Source: Qipengyuania oceanensis (GTDB lineage: Bacteria > Pseudomonadota > Alphaproteobacteria > Sphingomonadales > Sphingomonadaceae). From it: a stretch of 64,000 bases of DNA. The stretch spans positions 2,046,001 through 2,110,000 of the forward strand of contig NZ_WTYN01000001.1 in assembly GCF_009827535.1 (NCBI RefSeq). The letters are read 5' to 3'. This document shows positions 26,604-35,281 of the stretch, piece by piece (the stretch's first letter is position 1; the number at the start of each line of letters is the position of its first letter). The position numbers and the translations under genes were made by a program. A model generated the notes under the pieces. The model had not been told where the DNA came from and searched no databases. It saw only the letters and a list, made by a program, of their open reading frames with translations.

Positions 26604-28406
26604 TTGGACAACCAGCGTAATCTCCTGCTCGCCGTGGTTCTGTCGGCAGCCCTGCTGTTCGGCTGGGACTTCGTGATGAGCCGCTATTATCCGCAGCCCG
26701 ACCCGGTCGTGCAGACCGAGGCGCAGGCGGACGCGGCGATCGAGGCGACCGATACCGTCGATGCCGACGTGACCCCGGGTCGCCGCGGGCGCAATCTGGA
26801 AGGCGGGCTTACCAACCCGGCGGACATTGCGCTCGAAAATGCCGACCTGGAGACAGAACTGGCGTTGCCGAGCCGCGTGGCGATCGATGCGCCGGAGTTG
26901 TCCGGTTCGATCAACCTCGTCGGTGCGCGGGTCGACGATATCACGCTGAAGGATCACCGCCAGACGGTCGACAAGGACAGCGGCCCGGTCCGCATCTTCT
27001 CGCCGCAGGGCACGCCGGCGCAGCATTTCGCGCAGTTCGGCTGGGTCGGTGACGGTATCGCGGTGCCCGACGCGCGCACGCTGTGGGAAGCCGACGGGCA
27101 GCAGCTGACCCAGACCACTCCGGTCACTTTGCGGTGGGACAACGGTCGCGGCCAGCGCTTCACGATCGAGCTGTCGGTCGACGAGCATTACATGATCACC
27201 GCTCGCCAGACGGTCGCCAACACCGGGCGCGGATCGATCGTCGTGCAGCCGTTCGCACTGATTAATCGCACTAGCCGCACCGCATCGAGCGACATCTGGA
27301 ACGTCCACTCCGGCCCGATCGGCGTCTTCGGCGATTCGGCGCAGTACGGTCCCGACTACGACGACCTCGTCGACGAAGGCCGCGCGCGGACCGAGGGCCA
27401 GCCCAAGTGGCTCGGCTTCACCGACATCTACTGGCTGTCCGCACTGGTACCGGGTTCGGGCGGCGCGGAAGCGGACTTCCGCTCGCTCGGCAACGACCTG
27501 TTCCGCTCCGACCTCATCTACGAGCCGTTCACGGTCGTTCCGGGTCGCCAGATCAGCCGCACCACGCAGCTGTTTGCCGGGGCCAAGGACAGCGTGATCC
27601 TCGACCAGTACGAAGCGACCGGAATCGAGAAATTCGGCCTCGCGATCGACTGGGGCTGGTTCCGCTGGTTCGAGAAGCCGATCCTGTGGCTGCTGCGCCA
27701 GCTGTTCGAGCTCGCCGGCAATTTCGGCGTGGCGATCATCCTGCTGACCGTCATCATCCGCGGGCTGATGTTCCCGATCGCGCAGAAGCAGTTCGCCAGC
27801 ATGGCGGCCATGAAGGCGATCCAGCCCAAGATGAAGGCTATCCAGGAACGCTACAAGGACGACAAGCCCAAGCAGCAGCAGGAGATCATGGCGCTCTACA
27901 AGAACGAGGGCGTCAATCCGCTGGCCGGCTGCCTGCCGATCCTGATCCAGATCCCGATCTTCTTCGCGCTCTACAAGGTGCTGATGCTGGCGATCGAAAT
28001 GCGCCACCAGCCCTTCGTGCTGTGGATCAAGGACTTGTCCGCACCCGATCCGGCGACGATTCTCAACCTGTTCGGCCTGCTGCCGTTCACGCCGCCCAGC
28101 TTCCTCGCCATCGGCGTGCTGGCCGTGCTGCTCGGCATCACCATGTGGCTGACCTTCCGCCTGAACCCGACGTCGATGGATCCGGTCCAGCAGCAGATCT
28201 TCTCGATCATGCCGTGGGTGCTGATGTTCGTCATGGCGCCGTTCGCCGCCGGCCTGCTGCTCTACTGGGTCACCTCGAACCTCCTGACGCTGGCCCAGCA
28301 GACGTATCTCTACTCCAAGCACCCGCAATTGCGGGCGGCATCGGAGAAACAGAAGACCGATCAGAAGACGGTTGCCGCGCGAGACAAGAAGAAGGGCAAG
28401 GCGTGA
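26604..28406 (+). CDS. yidC: Membrane protein insertase YidC
   Basis: A 600-residue inner-membrane insertase. The first helix is LLLAVVLSAALLFGWDFVM, then a large periplasmic beta domain (about residues 40-350), then five C-terminal helices with the conserved LFELAGNFGVAIILLTVIIRG, the cytoplasmic helical hairpin (MAAMKAIQPKMKAIQERYKD) and NPLAGCLPILIQIPIFFALY. It works with SecYEG or alone to insert proteins such as ATP synthase subunits. The start is TTG at 26604. Its TGA overlaps the GTG of engB by 4 bases. The C-terminal tail is Lys-rich, as in other ribosome-contacting YidC. Confidence 0.97.
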   Translation: MDNQRNLLLAVVLSAALLFGWDFVMSRYYPQPDPVVQTEAQADAAIEATDTVDADVTPGRRGRNLEGGLTNPADIALENADLETELALPSRVAIDAPELSGSINLVGARVDDITLKDHRQTVDKDSGPVRIFSPQGTPAQHFAQFGWVGDGIAVPDARTLWEADGQQLTQTTPVTLRWDNGRGQRFTIELSVDEHYMITARQTVANTGRGSIVVQPFALINRTSRTASSDIWNVHSGPIGVFGDSAQYGPDYDDLVDEGRARTEGQPKWLGFTDIYWLSALVPGSGGAEADFRSLGNDLFRSDLIYEPFTVVPGRQISRTTQLFAGAKDSVILDQYEATGIEKFGLAIDWGWFRWFEKPILWLLRQLFELAGNFGVAIILLTVIIRGLMFPIAQKQFASMAAMKAIQPKMKAIQERYKDDKPKQQQEIMALYKNEGVNPLAGCLPILIQIPIFFALYKVLMLAIEMRHQPFVLWIKDLSAPDPATILNLFGLLPFTPPSFLAIGVLAVLLGITMWLTFRLNPTSMDPVQQQIFSIMPWVLMFVMAPFAAGLLLYWVTSNLLTLAQQTYLYSKHPQLRAASEKQKTDQKTVAARDKKKGKA

Positions 28407-29053
28407 GCGGCGAAGGCCCGACCGCCGAGGAGCGCGCGGCACGCAAGCTGTTTTCCGGCAGGGTGGATTTCCTGCTGTCGGCCCCGCAGCTGAAGTTCCT
28501 GCCCGAACCGACCGTTCCGGAGATCGCCTTTTGCGGACGCTCGAACGTCGGCAAGTCGAGCCTGCTGAACGCGATCACTACGCGCAAGGCGATCGCGCGC
28601 GCTTCGGTGACGCCCGGCCGTACGCAGGAGCTCAACTTCTTCGAGGTCGGCGAGCCGACCGTGCTGCGGCTGGTCGACATGCCCGGTTACGGCTTCGCCA
28701 AGGCCCCGGTGAAGGTGGTCGAGAAGTGGAAGAACCTCGTCCGCACCTATCTCAAGGGCCGCGCCGCGCTCGCGCGGACGCTGGTGCTGGTCGATGCCCG
28801 GCACGGCCTCAAGGACGTCGATCGCGAGATGATGAAGATGCTCGACGAGACGGCGGTGACCTATCGCATCGTCCTGACCAAGGCGGACAAGATCAAGGCC
28901 AGCGAGCTGGAAGCTGTTTCGGCCCGGGTGGCCGAGGAAGCGAAGAAGCACGTTGCCGCCTTCCCCGAAATGCACATCACCAGCAGCGAAAAGGGCATGG
29001 GTATCGACGCGCTGCGAACCGCGATCCTAGCCGACGCCGGCGTGTCGATCTGA
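28403..29053 (+). CDS. engB: Ribosome biogenesis GTP-binding protein EngB/YsxC
   Basis: A 216-residue GTPase needed for 50S subunit assembly. G1 is CGRSNVGKSSLLNAI (about residues 41-55), the G2/G3 region holds TPGRTQELNFF and LVDMPGYGFAKAP, G4 is LTKADKIK and the later SSEKGMG region fits G5. It starts at GTG overlapping the yidC stop (GTGA), so translation is coupled. The last 30 residues hold the short C-terminal helix. Confidence 0.95.
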   Translation: MSGEGPTAEERAARKLFSGRVDFLLSAPQLKFLPEPTVPEIAFCGRSNVGKSSLLNAITTRKAIARASVTPGRTQELNFFEVGEPTVLRLVDMPGYGFAKAPVKVVEKWKNLVRTYLKGRAALARTLVLVDARHGLKDVDREMMKMLDETAVTYRIVLTKADKIKASELEAVSARVAEEAKKHVAAFPEMHITSSEKGMGIDALRTAILADAGVSI

Positions 29054-29067
29054 CCTTTGCGCGGCGC

Positions 29068-30096
29068 TCAGCCGCGATTGCCGGGCGCAAAGACCCTGCG
29101 CATCACTTCGGATAGTCCGGACCCGAGGGTCTGCCACATCTGCATTCGCATGCGCCCGTCGATCGGACCGAGCCCGCCCTGCTGACCCGGTTCGAGATGG
29201 TCCATCGGCTCGCCGTGGGCCTTGAACACGAAGGTTTCGAACATGGTCCGCCACGCATCGCGCATCGGCGGCGGGAGGTCGCGCAGCACCAAGATGGCGT
29301 GGAGCATCGCGTCGATCGGCGCACCCATGGCGTCGTGCTCGTTCCACCAATAGTTCACCAGCATGTTGAACGGCTCGAGCGCCCTGACGTGATGCCACCA
29401 CATGTACGGGATGAAGATCGCGTCGCCCGGCTCGAGTTCTGCCACCAGGGCTTGGTCGAGTGCTTTGCGAAAGCGCGGGTAGCGCTCGAAATCGGGGCCT
29501 TCGAGCCGCACCATGGAAACCGGCGCGCTCGACGGCGAACGTTCGAGCGGAGCCATGTAGAGGTTGGGCGTCTGCTCGGGCGGGAACAGCGTGAAGCGGC
29601 GCCTGCCGGCCACGAAACAGGCGATGTTCTGCTGCACGTCGAAATGCGTGTGCGTGCCGGTCCGGTTGCCCAGCCAGACGAGCGGCGGCACGTTCGGGGG
29701 AGCCAGCGGCAGCTGGATTGCGCGCGCCAGATCCACGCTCAGTTCTTCCGCTTTCGTCGATTCGATATAGACCATCCGCCGATCCGCATCCGGGGCCAGC
29801 ACATGGTCGATGAAGCGGGCAAACGGCATCCGTCCGCGCTCGAAATTCAGCCGCGAGGGATCGCCGTCGAAGAAGAACGTTGGGCCGGCATCCGGTCGGG
29901 CGGCGAGCACGTTGACCGGCGTCTCGCCGATCGCATCCTTGAGATAGCGGGCGAAGGCTTCGGTACCTTGGCGGGCGATCCGTACAGGCTCTAGCTCCGC
30001 TCCCACCCCGCGCAGGATCGCGGGCCTGGCGCCCGGATAGATTTCTTCGCACAAGGTAGTCGCGTCCGGGCGGTCGTATTCGGCGATCTGGGGCAT
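29068..30096 (-). CDS. JmjC-like cupin domain protein (probable Fe(II)/2-oxoglutarate oxygenase)
   Basis: A 342-residue protein of the cupin-8/JmjC-like group. PAILRGVGAELEPVRIAR is the usual N-terminal entry, and the iron site reads GTHTHFDVQQNIACFVAGRR (H-x-D, about residues 172-191) with the distal His in IPYMWWHHVRAL (about residues 251-262). The ending (MRMQMWQTLGSGLSEVM) is helical. Relatives hydroxylate proteins or act near TonB receptors and tryptophan halogenases; the substrate here is unknown. The ATG at 30096 is the first start before the family match. It converges with engB. Confidence 0.82.
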   Translation of the reverse strand: MPQIAEYDRPDATTLCEEIYPGARPAILRGVGAELEPVRIARQGTEAFARYLKDAIGETPVNVLAARPDAGPTFFFDGDPSRLNFERGRMPFARFIDHVLAPDADRRMVYIESTKAEELSVDLARAIQLPLAPPNVPPLVWLGNRTGTHTHFDVQQNIACFVAGRRRFTLFPPEQTPNLYMAPLERSPSSAPVSMVRLEGPDFERYPRFRKALDQALVAELEPGDAIFIPYMWWHHVRALEPFNMLVNYWWNEHDAMGAPIDAMLHAILVLRDLPPPMRDAWRTMFETFVFKAHGEPMDHLEPGQQGGLGPIDGRMRMQMWQTLGSGLSEVMRRVFAPGNRG

Positions 30097-30146
30097 GGCG
30101 CGATGGTGATAGCCGATCGTCCGGCTATTCCAAATCGGCGCGCCGG

Positions 30147-31226
30147 CTATCGTTCGAATGCGGGGATGACCGCGCGCGCCTCGCGCATACGCGGCTTGCC
30201 GTCGAGTAGGCGTTCCTTCGCCCGGCGCTGGATCAGCGGCTCGGGTCCGATCGCGAGAAAGAGCGCGTAACCGAGCAGCAGGGTCAATACCACCACCCCG
30301 AGCAGATAAGGATCGCGGACGACCGGATGCAGAGCGAACACCAGCACTTGGCCGAGAACGAAATGGTTGAGGTAGAGAGGGTAGGTCAGCTTGCCGATCG
30401 GTCGGGTGACGGCCCAGGCCGGACCCTGCATCAGCCGGTCGCCGTGGCGAACACTGAGGTAGCCCAGCGTGACCGCCGCCGCCCATACCGAAATCGCCGC
30501 GAACCCGCCCGCCTCGCCAAGGGCATTAATCGCGATCTCGACCATCGAGAGCACCGCGAACCAGGCGATCAGGGCCGTGCGGACTGCGCTACGATGCCCT
30601 TCGAGCGCTTGATAGAGGAGCATGCCGAGGGTGAAGAAAACGCCGTGTTGCAGCAGGCCTACCTTGAAGGCGAACCAATTGAAAATCGATCCGTCCACCC
30701 CCAGCGCCAGCGCGCCGGCATGGATCAGCAGGAACAGCGAGCTCACCGCACCGATTGCGATCGCGGCAACGAACAGCCGCCGCTCGAAGCCTCCGAAGCG
30801 ATCGGGGACCGACAGCACCAGCGCGACGATCGCGTAGAACACGGCTTCGACCACCAGAGTCCAGATGACCCCGTCGATGTAGGGACCCTGCGGCAGGAGC
30901 AGTATGGAACGGATCGCTGCCTCGACCAACTCGCCTAATGGCTCGCCGCTCCATGCGCGCAGAGCGAACGCAAGTGGGACCGATAGCCACAGCACGGGCA
31001 GGACGCGGATCGCGCGCTTCTTGGCAAAGGTCCAGGCGCCCGTGCCCCGGGCACTGGCCGAGATGATCAGACCCGACAGGACGAAGAAGATCTCGACCCC
31101 GACCCAGCCGAAGCTGCCGACCGGCGCGAGCCAGGCCAGCGGAGCGTCGGCCGGAGCGACCGGCCAGGCGACCCGCGACCCGCTGGATTGCGAGAGGTGA
31201 AAGAAAACGACGAGCAGCGCGGACAC
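30147..31226 (-). CDS. Acyltransferase family 3 membrane protein (OafA/YrhL type), start unclear
   Basis: A polytopic protein of at least 359 residues with about ten transmembrane helices. It carries the acyltransferase-3 pattern VVFFHLSQSSG (catalytic His region), GVEIFFVLSGLIISAS, RAIRVLPVLW and a C-terminal YPLYLNHFVLGQVL. These proteins O-acetylate surface glycans or lipids. The first usable start is GTG at 31226, but the frame upstream is clearly part of the domain (LRHYNGLDLLRF) and holds no ATG, GTG or TTG back to an in-frame stop; a rare ATC at 31268 or a damaged start is possible. Confidence 0.8.
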   Translation of the reverse strand: MSALLVVFFHLSQSSGSRVAWPVAPADAPLAWLAPVGSFGWVGVEIFFVLSGLIISASARGTGAWTFAKKRAIRVLPVLWLSVPLAFALRAWSGEPLGELVEAAIRSILLLPQGPYIDGVIWTLVVEAVFYAIVALVLSVPDRFGGFERRLFVAAIAIGAVSSLFLLIHAGALALGVDGSIFNWFAFKVGLLQHGVFFTLGMLLYQALEGHRSAVRTALIAWFAVLSMVEIAINALGEAGGFAAISVWAAAVTLGYLSVRHGDRLMQGPAWAVTRPIGKLTYPLYLNHFVLGQVLVFALHPVVRDPYLLGVVVLTLLLGYALFLAIGPEPLIQRRAKERLLDGKPRMREARAVIPAFER

Positions 31227-31344
31227 GAAGCGCAGCAGGTCTAGGCCGTTGTAATGTCGCAGTTGGATTTCCCGTCGTTTAGCTACTTCGACAAGAAACC
31301 TAGGGAAATCTCCGCAGGTATGGAGTCGCCTTCGGGCTTACACC

Positions 31345-31371
31345 GTAGGGGTCAGCGCTGCTGATCCCTAC
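31345..31371. terminator. Hairpin after the VOC gene
   Basis: GTAGGGGTCAGC and GCTGATCCCTAC form a 12-bp stem with one G-T pair and a GCT loop. No T-run follows on either strand, so termination by it would be weak; it may stabilise the 3' end of the VOC transcript. Confidence 0.35.
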
Positions 31372-31380
31372 GCGCCGTGC

Positions 31381-31806
31381 TTACGTGGCGAACAGCATGC
31401 CGTCGTCGGCAAAGGCCTTGAATTCGAGCGCGTTGCCGGACGGGTCGCGGAAGAACATCGTCGCCTGTTCGCCCGGCTGGCCCTTGAAACGCACGGTCGG
31501 TTCGATCGCGAAGTGAGTCCCCGCCCTTGTCAGCCGGTCGGCGAGCGCCTGCCAGTTTTCCATCGTCAGCACGATGCCGAAATGCGGGACCGGGACATCG
31601 TGCCCGTCGACAGGGTTCGACCCGGCATCGACACCTGCGGCCTCGCTCCCGGCCCGGTGCACCACCAGCTGGTGACCGAAGAAATCGAAATCGACCCAGT
31701 CGGTGTCGCTGCGCCCCTCGGCGCAGCCCATCACGCCGCCGTAGAAGCGCCTTGCATTGGCAATATCGTCGACGGGAATGGCGAGGTGAAATGGGCGGAG
31801 CGTCAT
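31381..31806 (-). CDS. VOC superfamily (glyoxalase-like) protein
   Basis: A 141-residue protein with the vicinal-oxygen-chelate fold: first half RPFHLAIPVDDIANARRFYGG and FFGHQLVVHRAG, second half VPHFGIVLTMENWQAL and FFRDPSGNALEFKAF. Candidate metal ligands are the two His (FHLAIP and HFGIVL) and the Glu in ALEFK. It could be a dioxygenase, a lyase or a resistance protein; the type cannot be decided. The ATG at 31806 is preferred because the fold begins there. It is divergent from the GST gene 79 bp away. Confidence 0.85.
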   Translation of the reverse strand: MTLRPFHLAIPVDDIANARRFYGGVMGCAEGRSDTDWVDFDFFGHQLVVHRAGSEAAGVDAGSNPVDGHDVPVPHFGIVLTMENWQALADRLTRAGTHFAIEPTVRFKGQPGEQATMFFRDPSGNALEFKAFADDGMLFAT

Positions 31807-31885
31807 TGCTGCAGCGTACCCGTTCAGTCTCGACAGTGCCAGCATGAACAGCTAGCGCGCGAGGAAAGGGGCACCAGGGGCACGC

Positions 31886-32551
31886 ATGAAACTCATCGTC
31901 GGCAACAAGAACTACTCGAGCTGGTCGCTGCGCGGCTGGCTCGCGGCCAAGCAGTCGGGGCTCTCTTTCGAGGAACTGACCGTCAATCTCTACGGCGAGG
32001 AATGGCAGGCGGCGAAGTCGGAATCGGGCGATATCATGCCCAGCGGAAAGGTCCCGATCCTGTGGGATGACGAGGTCGTCGTGTGGGACAGCCTCGCGAT
32101 CCTCGACTATCTCGCCGACAAGGTCGGGCGCGATCGCTTCTGGCCCAAGGACGATGTGGCGCGCGGGCTCGCCCGTTCGATGGTCGCCGAGATGCACTCC
32201 AGCTACATGCCGCTGCGCAAGTTCTGCCCGATGAACATGCGCAAGCGCTTCGAAGGCGTGCAATTCCCGCCCGAGGTCGAGGCCGATATCGTTCGCATCC
32301 TGACGCTCTGGGCGGAGGCGCGCGCGCGCTTCGGCGGCGGCGGACCGTTCCTGTTCGGCACGTTCGGGGCGGCGGACGTGTTCTATGCGCCCGTGGTCAG
32401 CCGCTTCATCACGTACGGAGTTACTGTGCCGGGCTTTGCCGCGACCTATATGCAGTCGGTCTGGGAACACGAATGGATGCAGGGCTGGCTGGCCGCTGCC
32501 GAGGACGAGCAATGGGTCATGGAACAGTACGACCAGGCGCCGGTCGCGTGA
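31886..32551 (+). CDS. Glutathione S-transferase family protein
   Basis: A 221-residue protein with an N-terminal thioredoxin-like domain (MKLIVGNKNYSSWSLRGWLA, with the Ser or Tyr likely to activate glutathione; GKVPILWDDEVVVWDSLAILDYLADK, the conserved cis-Pro and Asp-Ser GSH contacts) and a helical C domain (FGTFGAADVFYAPVVSRF). The class is close to bacterial YfcF/YibF-like GSTs. The substrate is unknown. Its stop overlaps the GTG of the nuclease gene by 4 bases. Confidence 0.9.
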   Translation: MKLIVGNKNYSSWSLRGWLAAKQSGLSFEELTVNLYGEEWQAAKSESGDIMPSGKVPILWDDEVVVWDSLAILDYLADKVGRDRFWPKDDVARGLARSMVAEMHSSYMPLRKFCPMNMRKRFEGVQFPPEVEADIVRILTLWAEARARFGGGGPFLFGTFGAADVFYAPVVSRFITYGVTVPGFAATYMQSVWEHEWMQGWLAAAEDEQWVMEQYDQAPVA

Positions 32552-33456
32552 CGCGAGAACCGGTTTCGCGCATCGTCCGCAGCCTCGTCGCGGCGGTCGT
32601 CATGGCGGCGCTGGCCTTGCCGGGGGCGGCCTCGGCTTGGGGTTACTACGCGCATTCGGTCACGGGTGAGATCGCCTGGGCCAACGTGTCCCCGCACACC
32701 CGCGCTGCCATCACGCGGCTGCTGGCGAGGCAGGACCAGCTCGGCACGCCCGGCTGCCCGGTCGCCGACCTGGCCGAGGCGGCGACATGGGCCGACTGTG
32801 TCCGCAGCGAAGGCTGGCGCTGGGGATATACCGCAGCATGGCATTACCGCACGACGCCGATCTGCCGGGCATACGACCCGCGCGCCAATTGCAGCGGCGG
32901 CAATTGCGTGACCGCGCAGATCGAGCGCAACCAGCGCATTCTCGCCGACGAGAGCCTGCCCGACAATGTCCGGCTCGAAGCGCTGCTGTTCCTCGTCCAT
33001 TTCGTCGGCGATGTGCACATGCCGCTCCATTCGGGCGACAAGGACGATCGCGGCGGCAACGATCGCGAGACGGCCTACGGAATCGTGCCCGGCAGGAACC
33101 TCCATTCGATCTGGGATACCGCCCTTGCCGAACGAGCGATCACCAGCGCCGATCCGTCGCTCGTGCGCCGCTACACCGCCGCCGAGCGCGCCGATCTCGC
33201 CGGCGGTACCCCGGCCGACTGGGGCCGCGAGAGCTGGCAGGCGGCGCGCGAGTTCGTCTATCCCAATGCCTTCGACCGCGATCCCTGCGACGAGACGCAA
33301 GGCGAGCTGCCCGACGAGACCGCGCTGACACAGGAGGATATCGTCGCCGCGATTCCGCTGTCGCAGCGCCGGGTCACGCAGGCGGGCCTGCGAATGGCGC
33401 AGATGCTCGACGAGGCGTTCGCCTCCGGGCCGTTGCCTGTGCGCGCAAGAGACTGA
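32548..33456 (+). CDS. S1/P1 family zinc-dependent nuclease, exported
   Basis: A 302-residue protein with a signal peptide ending GAASA, so the mature protein begins with Trp31. In S1/P1 nucleases the N-terminal Trp binds a catalytic zinc, and this is kept. Other zinc ligands are seen as His36 (WGYYAH), the Asp in ATWADCVR, the His in AAWHYRTT and the cluster VHFVGDVHMPLHSGDKDDRG. These enzymes cut single-stranded DNA and RNA, giving 5'-phosphates; a periplasmic or outside scavenging role is likely. The start is GTG overlapping the GST stop. Confidence 0.92.
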   Translation: MTREPVSRIVRSLVAAVVMAALALPGAASAWGYYAHSVTGEIAWANVSPHTRAAITRLLARQDQLGTPGCPVADLAEAATWADCVRSEGWRWGYTAAWHYRTTPICRAYDPRANCSGGNCVTAQIERNQRILADESLPDNVRLEALLFLVHFVGDVHMPLHSGDKDDRGGNDRETAYGIVPGRNLHSIWDTALAERAITSADPSLVRRYTAAERADLAGGTPADWGRESWQAAREFVYPNAFDRDPCDETQGELPDETALTQEDIVAAIPLSQRRVTQAGLRMAQMLDEAFASGPLPVRARD

Positions 33457-33475
33457 AAAGGACGGCAAGGCTCCC

Positions 33476-34624
33476 ATGACTTCGGCAGCAGACCTCGCGC
33501 AAAGGCTGATGGCGGCGCCCAGCGTCACCCCGGCGACCGGCATGGTGTTCGACGTATTCGAGGAGATGCTCCTACCGCTCGGGTTCGAGGTCCACCGCTT
33601 CACCCGTGGCGAGGGCGAGCCGGGGAGCGACGAGGCACCGGTCGAGAATTGCTTCGCGATCCGGCGCGGACCTGCCGGAACGCGCCATTTCGCCTTTGCC
33701 GGACACCTCGATGTCGTACCCCCGGGAGAGGGCTGGTCGAGCGGAGCCTTCGCGCCAGAAGTACGTGCAGCACCCGGCGGCGACTTGCTCTACGGGCGCG
33801 GCGCGGTCGACATGAAGGGCTCGATTGCGAGCATGATCGCCGCGATTGCGGAGATTCCGCCGGATGCCGGAACCGTGAGCTTCATCATCACCGGCGACGA
33901 GGAGGGGCCGGCGCTTCACGGCACGCGCGCGCTGATCGACTACATGCGAGCTGCCGGGGAAATCCCGGACCTGATCCTGGTGGGTGAGCCGACGAGCGTG
34001 AACCGCCTCGGTGACATGGCCAAGATCGGCCGGCGCGGATCGGTCAATATCTGGCTCGAGGTCGCGGGCGTGCAGGGCCACGTCGCCTATCCGCACAATG
34101 CCGACAACCCGGTGCCGAAACTGGTCGCGATGCTGGCCGAACTGGATGCTCTGGTGCTGGACGAGGGGACCGACTGGTTTCAGCCGTCCAATCTGGAAAT
34201 CACGCATATCGACTGCATCAATCCGGCGCACAACGTCATCCCGGCGAGGGCTACCGCGCGAATCTCGATCCGCTTCAACGACCTGCACTCCGGCACTTCG
34301 CTGTCGGAAAGGGTCATGGCGATCGCGGAAAAACACGGTGGGACGGCGCGGCCGATGATTTCGGGCGAAAGCTTTCTCACGCCGCCGGGCGCGTTTTCCG
34401 ACATGATCGTGGCCGCAGTCGAATCGGAGACGGGCGTAACGCCGGAACTTTCGACCAGCGGCGGGACGTCCGATGCGCGTTTCCTCAAGGATGTCGCGCC
34501 GGTTATCGAATTCGGTCTGGTCAATGCGACGATGCACAAGACCGACGAGGCGGTCGCGGTCGACGACCTTGAAATTCTCGCGCGGATCTATCGCCGCATC
34601 GCGCTGGCGGCGTTGGCGGGCTAG
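33476..34624 (+). CDS. dapE: Succinyl-diaminopimelate desuccinylase
   Basis: DapE hydrolyses N-succinyl-LL-diaminopimelate in the lysine and peptidoglycan pathway. The 382-residue length is typical of the M20 dimetal enzymes. Zinc ligands and neighbours are FAGHLDVVPPG (about residues 74-84), LYGRGAVDMKGSI (about 105-117) and ITGDEEGPALHGT (catalytic Glu, about 139-151). SGGTSDARFLKD and NATMHKTDE hold the last ligands. dapB lies 0.7 kb away on the other strand. The stop shares a CTAG with the convergent nth. Confidence 0.95.
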   Translation: MTSAADLAQRLMAAPSVTPATGMVFDVFEEMLLPLGFEVHRFTRGEGEPGSDEAPVENCFAIRRGPAGTRHFAFAGHLDVVPPGEGWSSGAFAPEVRAAPGGDLLYGRGAVDMKGSIASMIAAIAEIPPDAGTVSFIITGDEEGPALHGTRALIDYMRAAGEIPDLILVGEPTSVNRLGDMAKIGRRGSVNIWLEVAGVQGHVAYPHNADNPVPKLVAMLAELDALVLDEGTDWFQPSNLEITHIDCINPAHNVIPARATARISIRFNDLHSGTSLSERVMAIAEKHGGTARPMISGESFLTPPGAFSDMIVAAVESETGVTPELSTSGGTSDARFLKDVAPVIEFGLVNATMHKTDEAVAVDDLEILARIYRRIALAALAG

Positions 34625-35271
34625 CGACCCTTCGGCTTCTTCAGCACCTTCTTGCGGAAGCTGCACAGGTCCGCGACCTGGCAGCGCCAGCATTCGGGCG
34701 TGCGTGCCTTGCAGACATAGCGGCCGTGCAGGATGAGCCAGTGATGCGCGCCGAGACGGAAAGGGGCGGGCACCCGCTTTTCCAGCTTGGCCTCGACCGC
34801 TTCGGGCGTCTTGCCCTTGGCGAGCCCCGTGCGGTTGCCGACGCGGAAAATATGCGTGTCGACGGCAAAGGTTTCCTGCCCGAACCAGCAATTGAGAACG
34901 ACATTGGCGGTCTTGCGCCCCACTCCGGGCAGGCGGATCAGATCCTCGCGCGTATCCGGCACCTCGCCGTCGTATTCGTCGACCAGCAACTGGCTGAGCG
35001 CAATCACGTTCTTGGCCTTGGAGTTGAAGAGGCCGATGGTCTTGATGTGCTCCTTGAGGCCGTCCTCGCCGAGATCGAGCATGGCCTGCGGCGTTTTCAC
35101 CTCGCGAAAGAGCGCGCGGGTCGCCTTGTTCACACCGACGTCGGTCGCCTGTGCCGAAAGCGCGACCGCGACGACGAGCTGGTAGGCATTGCCGTATTCC
35201 AGCTCGGTTTCGGGCGATGGGTTGTCCTCGGCGAGGCGCCGGAAAAACTCGAAGATCTGGTCCTTGGTCAT
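34621..35271 (-). CDS. nth: Endonuclease III
   Basis: Nth is a DNA glycosylase/AP lyase that removes oxidised pyrimidines. The 216 residues show the helix-hairpin-helix DNA-binding region LIRLPGVGRKTANVVLN (about 114-130), the catalytic Lys in its loop and the catalytic Asp in FAVDTHIFRVGNR, and the C-terminal iron-sulfur cluster Cys set (CKARTPECWRCQVADLC). The tail is Lys/Arg-rich. dapB lies 10 bp upstream on the same strand, so the two may be co-transcribed. Confidence 0.95.
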   Translation of the reverse strand: MTKDQIFEFFRRLAEDNPSPETELEYGNAYQLVVAVALSAQATDVGVNKATRALFREVKTPQAMLDLGEDGLKEHIKTIGLFNSKAKNVIALSQLLVDEYDGEVPDTREDLIRLPGVGRKTANVVLNCWFGQETFAVDTHIFRVGNRTGLAKGKTPEAVEAKLEKRVPAPFRLGAHHWLILHGRYVCKARTPECWRCQVADLCSFRKKVLKKPKGR

Positions 35272-35281
35272 GGGCGCGCGA

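Noticed and set aside
26687-26944. Small ORFs on the minus strand inside yidC
   Set aside because: No ribosome site, no family, and they mirror the yidC periplasmic domain.
26568-28442. A 624-residue open frame opposite yidC
   Set aside because: It is a mirror of yidC in GC-rich DNA; its translation is rich in Arg, Asp and His without any domain, and the plus strand is plainly YidC.
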